From Giesbergeria sp. (GTDB lineage: Bacteria > Pseudomonadota > Gammaproteobacteria > Burkholderiales > Burkholderiaceae_C), in contig JAGOCN010000018.1 in the NCBI GenBank assembly GCA_017998735.1, positions 1 through 12,709 of the forward strand: 12,709 nt of DNA, read 5' to 3'. Both the position numbers and the translations under genes were made by a program. The notes beneath the pieces are model-generated. The model searched no databases. It was given only the letters and a program-made list of their open reading frames with translations, and had not been told where the DNA came from. How positions within the stretch are numbered: the first letter of the stretch is position 1; every line of letters begins with the position of its first letter. This document shows positions 7,001-11,987 of the stretch, piece after piece.

Positions 7001-8405
7001 GGGCAGCCCCCGCTGCACCCGGCGCGGCCCCGGCAGGACAGGGCGCTGCCAGCAGCTGGTGCGCGTCCATCTGCAGCAGCGCCGCTTCGCTGTGGCCGTA
7101 CAGCGCAACCATGGCGTGGTTGGCGGCCAGAATGCGCTGCCGGCCCTCCAGGGCGTGCAGCCACATCGGCTGCGGGTGGGTGTCAAACAGCAGCTTGTAC
7201 TGCTGGTGCGAGGCATCAAGCTGCTCTGTCAGGTGGCGCAGCTGCACCATGGAGCCCAGGGTTTCGGCCAGCACTTCCAGGTGCGCCACACAGCGTGCGC
7301 CGAAGGCGTTTGCCTGCACCGAAACCACCTTGAGCAGGCCTGCAACCCCGCTCTGCGACCGCAGCGGCAGGGCCAGGGCCGAGCGCAGTGTCTCGCCCCC
7401 GGGGCCGGTGAAATGGCGCCACCCTGCCGCCTGCGTGTCGTTGCACAGCAGCTTGCTGCCCTGGCCGACCGAGGGCCACAGAAGGCTGTCCTGCAGCGCC
7501 ATGGCCCGGCCCGGCGCGCGGCCCATCGGCCCGGCGCTGGCCCGGACCACCAGCTGCCCATCCTCCAGCAGCTCCACCATGGCACCGCCAGCACTGCCGA
7601 CGCCACTGATGCGCAGTGCCGCGCCGGCCACCAGTTCCAGCACCTGCGGCAGTTTCAGGTCGAGCGCAAAGATGCACCGCTGCAACTGCAGCAGCTCGGT
7701 GTGTGCCTGCGCTTCTTCTGCGGCATCGGCATCGGCATCGGTATCGAAGCCATGGCCATGGGCCAGGCCGTTTTCCGCACCGTTGGGCACTGCAGGGCGG
7801 GGCTTTGCAGCCGGGGGCATTTCCAGCGTCTGCCCTGGTTCTGGTTCTGGTACCGCCTCGTCCGGCTGCGCCTGCAGCTGCAGCGCCGCCTGCCCGGCCA
7901 GCACGGACAGCGCCTGCATCTGCTCATCAGAAAAACGCCGCGCCCGCGTGTCCAGCACCGCCAGCGTGCCCAGCCGGGCGCCGCTGCTGTCCAGCAGTGC
8001 CACGGCCGCCAGGGCGCGGATGCGGGGCGCGCTCTGCACCCAGTGGTGCTGGCACAGCTGCGGGTGCTGCAGCGTGTCGGCCACCACCAGCGGCAGGTTC
8101 TGCGGCGCGCCTTGTGGCGGGGCAGGAATGCACAGCCACAGGGGCTCGTGCAGGGACGTGGCGGACAGGGCATCGGCGGTGTGCACGCAGATGTCCTCGG
8201 CGCCCGCCAGCGGCCAGCCGGTCAGGGCCTGGAAGCATTCAAGGTGGGGCGATAACGGACTGGAAAGCGCCAGCACGGCCAGGGGGGCATCGCACCAGCG
8301 CGCCACCAGCGCCACCAGCAGGTCCGGCGACAAGGCGGGGTCGGAAGTGCCCGGTGCTGTGTTGTGCGGCAGCGCTGCCAGCCCGTTCTGCAGCCCTTCT
8401 TCCAT
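4080..8405 (-). CDS. Multi-domain GAF/PAS sensor with GGDEF and EAL domains (c-di-GMP turnover)
   Basis: A 1,441-residue protein with no membrane segment or signal peptide, so probably a cytosolic sensor. My domain reading is: GAF about 27-178, acidic/Pro-rich linker 181-235, GAF about 238-390, PAS about 400-520, GAF about 535-700, a GAF-like region about 705-868, PAS about 878-990, GGDEF about 995-1160 and EAL about 1185-1435. The cyclase site is intact: GGDEF at 1079-1083, metal-binding FIDLD at 1036-1040, and an RxxD inhibitory site (RGTD, 1070-1073) five residues upstream. The phosphodiesterase site also looks intact: EAL at 1219-1221, NVSSRQF, LELTES at 1310-1315, DDFGTG at 1341-1346 and AEGVET. 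It may therefore make and degrade c-di-GMP. I chose the ATG at 8405; the frame stays open to a TTG at 8465, adding 20 residues. No clear Shine-Dalgarno sequence supports either. GAF and PAS boundaries are approximate. Confidence 0.92.
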   Translation of the reverse strand: MEEGLQNGLAALPHNTAPGTSDPALSPDLLVALVARWCDAPLAVLALSSPLSPHLECFQALTGWPLAGAEDICVHTADALSATSLHEPLWLCIPAPPQGAPQNLPLVVADTLQHPQLCQHHWVQSAPRIRALAAVALLDSSGARLGTLAVLDTRARRFSDEQMQALSVLAGQAALQLQAQPDEAVPEPEPGQTLEMPPAAKPRPAVPNGAENGLAHGHGFDTDADADAAEEAQAHTELLQLQRCIFALDLKLPQVLELVAGAALRISGVGSAGGAMVELLEDGQLVVRASAGPMGRAPGRAMALQDSLLWPSVGQGSKLLCNDTQAAGWRHFTGPGGETLRSALALPLRSQSGVAGLLKVVSVQANAFGARCVAHLEVLAETLGSMVQLRHLTEQLDASHQQYKLLFDTHPQPMWLHALEGRQRILAANHAMVALYGHSEAALLQMDAHQLLAAPCPAGAAPGAAGAAHPPWQALAAPDGSARQRYCLQDGRVLEAETFARTLHFNGIAACQVVLTEVTGQLRTEREHARVGRAQQLLALCNETLVRTCSETELLHSVCRLAVDTGGWRSAWVGLVRGGAGQRMEPVAHAGLLPEQLERLGTLGLCWSGLHPEGAALSVSEAASAPECSGLPALHGAEGSSAEGSGAVVSLALQHQDQTFGLLRLHAEDAVLPGVQETALLQKLANDLAFGINALRIQKEQHSLQASVLKVAAAVSASTGTAFFEQLARNMAEALGAQVACIGRLAGPKQPGAQAPKSTDAEIMAESLAIVVDGELQPNGWHNLARTPTSELLQQQQYLVAENVQQAYPDAPIVRAISAQAYAGMQLQGSQGQPLGMLFVLFRQPLERPQFVLSTLQIFAARCAAELERQLADARIRRQASLLDSAQDAILVRDLEHRVLFWNKGAERAYGWTQEEALGQRITDLIYNDAAAFDKATAAVLAQGVWSGEMPQRHRAGHSLDMEGRWTLVCDAEGQPESILVINTDITARKATERQIQRLAFYDPLTGLPNRMLLMDRMEHALASARCNRQGGALLFIDLDNFKTLNDTLGHDKGDLLLQLVARRLEASVRGTDTVARLGGDEFVLLLEGLSGEHDVLVRNARDMGEAILACLSAPYDLDGYQYRSTPSIGIAPFSGTAGAGSAGSTDTVGELLQQADLAMYQAKTAGRHTLRFFDPHMQQVVTERAALEADLRAALAEDQFSLHYQPQVNHLGEYIGVEALLRWTHPERGNVPPTEFIPLAEETGLILMLGRWVLHTACRRLAQWRKHPQLRHLTMAVNVSSRQFRHASFVQDVVRVLAVTGAPSSLLKLELTESLLVEDMDTTIATMRALRTYSIGFALDDFGTGYSSLSYLKRMPLDQLKIDQGFVRDLLSDPNDAAIVNTIIGLSQSLGLQVLAEGVETTAQRDMLLRAGCENFQGYLYGRPMPETDIDAVLLAPVPE
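6466..6495. repeat. 15-bp tandem duplication inside the sensor gene
   Basis: GCGCCTGAACCCTCA (6466-6480) is followed by GCGCTTGAACCCTCG (6481-6495). The duplication is in frame and encodes a repeated Ala-Glu-Gly-Ser block in a loop of the third GAF domain, where it should not disturb the core fold. Confidence 0.8.
7721..7744. repeat. Hexanucleotide repeat in the sensor linker
   Basis: CGGCAT occurs three times in a row, followed by one CGGTAT, encoding the acidic DTDADADA linker between the first two GAF domains. A second short array, CTGGTT twice plus CTGGTA (7835-7852), encodes the Glu-Pro repeats of the same linker. Six-base units keep the frame, so copy-number change would alter linker length without switching the gene off. 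Confidence 0.75.
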
Positions 8406-8743
8406 GGCGGGCAGCGGCAGCACCAGGCTCACGGAAACGCGCAGGGTGGCGCACTGCAGCCCCAAGGCAGCGCAAGGAAAGACAGCGAAAGACGAATCAG
8501 TGGCATGGCGGCATCGTCCTGGTTCTGGAGCGCCCGTTCAGGCTGGAGCGACCCCATTGGCGGGCTTCGATGCTACACCGCTGCCGCCGTGCCGCCAGCC
8601 TGGCGCTGCGGGCGGGCTGCAAGCAAAAGGCTTTTTTTGCACCACAGCGTTGCAGAGAAACCATGCCGGTGTGCCTGCACCCCTTCAGCAGCCCTGCCCC
8701 AGCAGCGCCTGCGAAGCTCCAGAGCAGCACCCCGGTAGCACCT
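8406..8743. other. Spacer between the DAHP synthase gene and the GGDEF-EAL gene
   Basis: 338 bases with no convincing gene. The sensor frame remains open here up to the TTG at 8465, so the left 60 bases could be coding. A 25-codon minus-strand frame (8429-8506) begins with a signal-peptide-like MPLIRLSLSF but has no support. A T7 run at 8632-8638 is not preceded by a good stem. I see no clear terminator for the DAHP synthase transcript and no clear promoter for the sensor. Confidence 0.5.
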
Positions 8744-9865
8744 TCAGCCCTGTGCCCTGGCGCGGCGCGTGCGCACGGCGGCGGCCAGCTGCTCCAGCAC
8801 CGGCACGGTCTGCGCCATGCTGATGCAGGCGTCCGTCACCGACACGCCCGGCAGCAAGCCCTGGCCTTCGACGATGTCCTGGCGGCCCTCGTTCAGGTGG
8901 CTTTCAATCATCAGGCCGGTGATGCGCGCATCGCCCGCCGCCACTTGCGCCGCCACGTCGGCAGACACGTCGATCTGCCGCTGGTGCTGCTTGCTGCTGT
9001 TGGCATGCGACACGTCCACCATCACCTGGGGACGCAGGCCGGCCTGGGCCAGCAGCGCGCAGGCGGCGTCCACATCGGCGCTAGCGTAGTTGGTCTGCTT
9101 GCCGCCGCGCAGGATCACATGGCAGTCGCGGTTGCCCCGGGTTTCAAAAATCGCCGACTGGCCCATCTTGGTCATGCCCATGAAGGCATGCGCCGCCTCG
9201 GCCGCCTGGATGGCGTCGCTCGCCACCTTCACGCCGCCGTCGGTGCCGTTCTTGAAGCCCACCGGGCAGCTTAGGCCGCTGGCCAGCTGGCGGTGGCTCT
9301 GGCTCTCGGTGGTGCGCGCACCAATCGCGCCCCAGCTCACCAGGTCGCTGATGAACTGCGGGCTGAGCAAATCGAGAAACTCGGTGCCCACCGGAAGGCC
9401 CAGCGCCAGCACGTCCAGCAGCAGCGCACGCGCCATCTCCAGACCCTCGTTGATGGCAAAGCTGCCGTCCAGGTGCGGGTCGTTGATGTAGCCCTTCCAG
9501 CCCACCGTGGTGCGGGGTTTTTCAAAATACACGCGCATCACGATCAGCAAATCCGCCTGCAGCGCATCGGCCTGCGCTTTCAGCTGGCGGGCGTATTCCA
9601 GGGCTTCGACATGGTCGTGGATGGAGCACGGCCCCACCACCACCACCAGCCGGTCGTCCTGGCCATGCAGCACGCGCGAGATGGCGGCGCGGCTGGACTC
9701 GACCAATGCCAGCGCGGCGTCGGGCGTGGGCAGCCATTCCTGCAACAGGGCCGGCGTGATCAGCGGGCGCACGGCACGTATGCGCGTGTCGTCGATGCGG
9801 GTGGTGTCCAGGGTGGAGGGCGCCGCCGCAGCGGGCGCAGGGTGGGTGTGGAGCGGTGGGGTCAT
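8744..9865 (-). CDS. aroG: 3-deoxy-7-phosphoheptulonate (DAHP) synthase, class I AroG/F/H type
   Basis: 373 residues. It condenses phosphoenolpyruvate with erythrose 4-phosphate, the first step of the shikimate pathway to aromatic amino acids. It appears to align to E. coli AroG with a constant offset of 19 at every site checked. Metal ligands are Cys80 (GPCSIHD), His287 (SHANSSK), Glu321 and Asp345. Substrate-site residues include Arg111, Lys116, Arg118, Arg184, Lys205 and Arg253. The N-terminal regulatory DD (25-26) and Asp165, Pro169, Ser199 and Phe228 of the AroG inhibitor pocket are present, but Gly230 replaces the Ser typical of Phe-inhibited enzymes. It has a 20-residue Ala/Pro-rich N-terminal extension. 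The ATG at 9865 lacks a strong Shine-Dalgarno sequence. The NlpC/P60 gene ends 48 bp upstream on the same strand, so read-through transcription is possible. Confidence 0.95.
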   Translation of the reverse strand: MTPPLHTHPAPAAAAPSTLDTTRIDDTRIRAVRPLITPALLQEWLPTPDAALALVESSRAAISRVLHGQDDRLVVVVGPCSIHDHVEALEYARQLKAQADALQADLLIVMRVYFEKPRTTVGWKGYINDPHLDGSFAINEGLEMARALLLDVLALGLPVGTEFLDLLSPQFISDLVSWGAIGARTTESQSHRQLASGLSCPVGFKNGTDGGVKVASDAIQAAEAAHAFMGMTKMGQSAIFETRGNRDCHVILRGGKQTNYASADVDAACALLAQAGLRPQVMVDVSHANSSKQHQRQIDVSADVAAQVAAGDARITGLMIESHLNEGRQDIVEGQGLLPGVSVTDACISMAQTVPVLEQLAAAVRTRRARAQG

Positions 9866-9913
9866 GCCAGCAATTGTCGCGTGGTGGTGTTTCCAGGGCG
9901 ATGGGCTGGCGTT

Positions 9914-10417
9914 TCAGGGCCGGCGAAACCCGGCCGCTTGCCGCACCCAGTGGCGTGCGTCCAGCCGGTCCAGGCGCACCGTGCCACCGCTGGACGGGGC
10001 ATGGACAAAGCGCCCTTCGCCCACATAGATGCCGGCATGGCTGGGGCTGCGGCCCCGGCCAAACAGCACCAGGTCGCCGGTGCGCAGCGCTTCGCCCGCC
10101 ACCGGCTGGCCCCACTGGTCCAGCTGCGCCACGGTGCGCGGTGGCGGCGTGCCGGCGCGGCTTTGGTAGACGTAGCCAATCAGCCCGCTGCAGTCAAAAC
10201 CGCCCCCGGGCGTGTTGCCGCCATAGCGGTAGGGCGTGCCGACCAGGCCCAGCGCGTGGATGGCGATGTCGCTGGACTGCTCGGCCGACAGGCGCGGCGC
10301 AGCGGCGGCGGTGCGGGCGCGCTGCGAACCAGCAGGCGCACTGGCGCAGCCGGCCAGCAGCACAAGCGTGGCCAGCAGGGCGGCCCAGGCGGTGCGCAAA
10401 AGCAGGGGGTGGTGCAT
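9914..10417 (-). CDS. NlpC/P60 family lipoprotein (cell-wall peptidase)
   Basis: 167 residues. A short N-region (MHHPLLLR), a hydrophobic stretch and a lipobox LAGC make Cys24 the likely lipidated residue, so the protein should be anchored to a membrane facing the periplasm. After a linker of about 20 residues comes an NlpC/P60 domain with catalytic Cys76 in GGGFDCSGLIGYVY, His127 in SHAGIYVG and a third-position His139 in RFVHAPSSGG. Such enzymes usually cleave D-gamma-glutamyl-diaminopimelate bonds in peptidoglycan peptides, like E. coli Spr/MepS. I chose the ATG at 10417 because it gives a normal signal peptide; a TTG two codons upstream is less likely. The gene lies 48 bp upstream of the DAHP synthase gene in the same direction, with no obvious functional link. 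Confidence 0.9.
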   Translation of the reverse strand: MHHPLLLRTAWAALLATLVLLAGCASAPAGSQRARTAAAAPRLSAEQSSDIAIHALGLVGTPYRYGGNTPGGGFDCSGLIGYVYQSRAGTPPPRTVAQLDQWGQPVAGEALRTGDLVLFGRGRSPSHAGIYVGEGRFVHAPSSGGTVRLDRLDARHWVRQAAGFRRP

Positions 10418-10591
10418 GGCCAAAGGGTAAGGCAGCGCCTGGTGGCCAGATCAGCTGCAGAGGTAAGCGCTGTAAAAGTTCAAGGAGCGGCAAATGGCAG
10501 GAGTGGCAGAAGCGGCTGCAAGGGCGGCAGCGCGCTGGTGCGTGGCGCCGCTGCGCTGCCTTCCCCGGCATGCTCTGGCGCGCAAAGAGAA

Positions 10592-10613
10592 GCAAAAAGC
10601 AAAAAGCAAAAAA
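10592..10613. repeat. Three GCAAAAA tandem units just beyond the methyltransferase stop
   Basis: GCAAAAA occurs at 10592-10598, 10599-10605 and 10606-10612 (with one extra A), preceded by a decayed GCAAAGAGA unit. It begins 4 bp beyond the methyltransferase stop. On the minus strand this gives three consecutive T5-T6 runs right after a short GC-rich stretch, so it may help end that transcript. The stem before it (CGCT/AGCG) is too small to call an intrinsic terminator. Confidence 0.7.
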
Positions 10614-10616
10614 CGC

Positions 10617-11441
10617 TCAGCGCACTGCGGGGACGGCAGTGGCTGCGGTGGCAGCAGCCGCTGTCAGCACCAGCTGTTCCAACTTCAGCTCAAGTTCCAG
10701 CTTCAGCACCGCCACTTCGGCTGTTTCTGCCGCCCTGGCGGTGTTTTGGGCTTGCAGCGTGCGGGTGTAGACCAGCACCCGGCCCTTGTAGCGCGGCGCG
10801 GGCGGCAGGGCGGGGGCGTACAGGCGCTCTTCCTGCACGGCAAAACCGTGCTCGGCCATGTGGCGCGTAAACGCCGGGCGGTTGCCCCGGTCGGGGTCGA
10901 TCACCCAGACCTGCGCGGCTGCTGCGGTGTGCAGCGCAATGAAATGCGCCAGCACGCCATCGGCATCGCGCTCGTACAGCAGGTCGCTGCCCACCACCAG
11001 GTCGTAGCGGCCCTGCAAAGGGTCGGCAATGGTGCTGTCCGGCACACCGCTGCTGCCCCACTGGCCATGGCGGTAGGGCAGCGGCGGCAGGTGGTTCAGG
11101 CGCAGGTTTTCCAGCAGAAAGGCACCGGCCAGCGGGTGGCAGTCGCTGGCCGTCACATCGGCGCCGCGCCGGTGGCCCACCAGCGCGGCCAGCGCCAGGC
11201 CGCAGCCGATTTCCAGAATGCGCTCGCCGGCCGTCACCGGGTGCCGCGCCATGCGCGCCGCCAGGTGCGCGCCCGACGGCCAGAGCAGGCCAAACAGCGG
11301 CCAGCTGGCCGACGAAATGCCGCGCCGCTCGGCTTCGCCCAGCGGGTCAAAGAACTGCTGGCGGTCCAGCAGCGAGCGGATGGCGAGGTTGTTCACCCCG
11401 TGGACGGCAATGCTTTCGTGCTTGAGCAGGTAGCCGGGCAT
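10617..11441 (-). CDS. Class I SAM-dependent methyltransferase (protein-lysine methyltransferase-like), with a C-terminal tail
   Basis: 274 residues from the ATG at 11441. The SAM-binding motif I is ILEIGCGLALAA (75-86), the acidic ribose-contact residue is in VTASD (100), and YDLVVGSDLLYE (146-157) contains a DxxY-type motif like that of seven-beta-strand protein-lysine methyltransferases (Methyltransf_16/METTL21 type). The substrate is unknown; a protein target is an inference from that motif. The frame is open up to a GTG at 11579, and the stretch just before the ATG (RFHPALPAARG) looks protein-like, so the true start may be the GTG. Residues 229-274 form a tail beyond the fold, with an alternating KLELELKLEQL block and an Ala/Thr-rich end. 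No partner genes are adjacent. Confidence 0.85.
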   Translation of the reverse strand: MPGYLLKHESIAVHGVNNLAIRSLLDRQQFFDPLGEAERRGISSASWPLFGLLWPSGAHLAARMARHPVTAGERILEIGCGLALAALVGHRRGADVTASDCHPLAGAFLLENLRLNHLPPLPYRHGQWGSSGVPDSTIADPLQGRYDLVVGSDLLYERDADGVLAHFIALHTAAAAQVWVIDPDRGNRPAFTRHMAEHGFAVQEERLYAPALPPAPRYKGRVLVYTRTLQAQNTARAAETAEVAVLKLELELKLEQLVLTAAAATAATAVPAVR

Positions 11442-11716
11442 CAGGCCGCGCGCGGCGGGCAAGGCAGGGTGAAAGCGTGCAAAGGTGGTGGGGTGGGGAG
11501 CATGGGGAAAAGAGGAAACGCGCCGGTGCAGGCAGGAGGCAAGGGCACCGGCTTGGCCGCTGCAGTGTAGGCGCCGCACTGGTCCGGCGCCTGCAGGCGC
11601 TCATGCCGACCTTGCGGGCGGTGGTGCTGGCCCAGCCCATGCCAGACTTGCTGCGCATTCCCCGGCTTTAGCGCAATAGCGCCTTGCACCCTGCCAGCAA
11701 AGCCCCACAACCCTGT

Positions 11717-11780
11717 GCTATTGAAAAATGAGCTGCTGGCGCAGGCTGCGCAAGGGCTGGAGGCTGTTTTTGCTTGAAAA
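11717..11780 (+). repeat. Dispersed intergenic repeat, copy 4
   Basis: GCTATTGAAAAATGAGCTGC, then TGGCGCAGGCTGCGCAAG, then GGCTGGAGGCTGTTTTTGC. This copy is closest to the consensus I derive from the five. It is one of two direct copies 125 bp apart upstream of copA. Confidence 0.88.
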
Positions 11781-11841
11781 TCTGCGCCTGCACCGCACCG
11801 GACAGGCCTTGCCGGTCATTGGCATGGAAATGTGCCAAAAA

Positions 11842-11905
11842 GCTATCAAAAAATGAGCTGCTGGCGCACGCTGCACCTGCGCTGGAGGCACTTTTGACCA
11901 TAAAT
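11842..11905 (+). repeat. Dispersed intergenic repeat, copy 5
   Basis: GCTATCAAAAAATGAGCTGC, then TGGCGCACGCTGCACCTG, then CGCTGGAGGCACTTTTGACC. It has the same orientation as copy 4 and ends 45 bp before the copA -35 element. Confidence 0.85.
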
Positions 11906-11950
11906 CCGCACTGCGGCCTGTGCCAGAAGCTGCGCTGCGGCAAGGCCGGC

Positions 11951-11981
11951 TTGACCTTGCCACCATGGCAGGGTGTACCGT
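11951..11981 (+). promoter_or_regulatory. CueR/MerR-family copper-responsive promoter of copA
   Basis: A -35 box TTGACC (11951-11956) and a -10-like box TACCGT (11976-11981) are separated by 19 bp, the long spacer typical of MerR-family promoters. The dyad ACCTTGCC - 5 bp - GGCAGGGT (11954-11974) matches its own reverse complement in 7 of 8 positions per arm. It has the same 21-bp length and placement as the E. coli CueR operator of copA (ACCTTCC...GGAAGGT). CueR bound to Cu(I) would untwist this spacer and activate transcription. The expected start site falls at or within a base or two of the copA ATG (11988). Confidence 0.88.
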
Positions 11982-11987
11982 GGCTGC

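Larger units (their letters stand above)
11442..11987. other. Divergent spacer between the methyltransferase gene and copA
   Basis: 546 bases, or 408 if the methyltransferase starts at the GTG at 11579. It holds two direct copies of the dispersed repeat (11717-11780 and 11842-11905) and the copA promoter (11951-11981). A 22-codon plus-strand frame (about 11604-11672) ending just before copy 4 is unsupported. I see no RNA gene. The methyltransferase promoter should be here on the minus strand but I could not identify it. Confidence 0.55.

Noticed and set aside
8429..8506. 25-codon minus-strand frame with a signal-peptide-like start (MPLIRLSLSF) just upstream of and overlapping the sensor start
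   Set aside because: It is too short, overlaps the possible upstream extension of the sensor in another frame and has no Shine-Dalgarno sequence. A frameshifted sensor N-terminus is possible, but nothing in the sequence supports it.
4020..8823. Several very long plus-strand frames (4020-6473, 6501-8255, 7111-8823) opposite the sensor gene
   Set aside because: They have shadow composition (His/Gln/Gly/Arg or Ser/Ala/Arg-rich) and no motifs. The minus-strand frame has GAF, PAS, GGDEF and EAL motifs throughout.
10450..10480. Possible sixth, decayed copy of the dispersed repeat (AGCTGCAGAGG...AGCGCTGTAAAA)
   Set aside because: Only a few short blocks agree. The GCTATTG start and the GCTGGAGGCT block are missing, so it cannot be told from chance.
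9293..10870. Long plus-strand frame across aroG, nlpC/P60 and the methyltransferase end
   Set aside because: It spans three genes and their spacers on the opposite strand, has shadow composition and shows no recognisable domain.
11604..11672. 22-codon plus-strand frame (MPTLRAVVLAQ...) ending before repeat copy 4, perhaps a gene remnant
   Set aside because: It is too short to identify, has no ribosome-binding site and shows no match I recognise. The composition does not separate it from chance.
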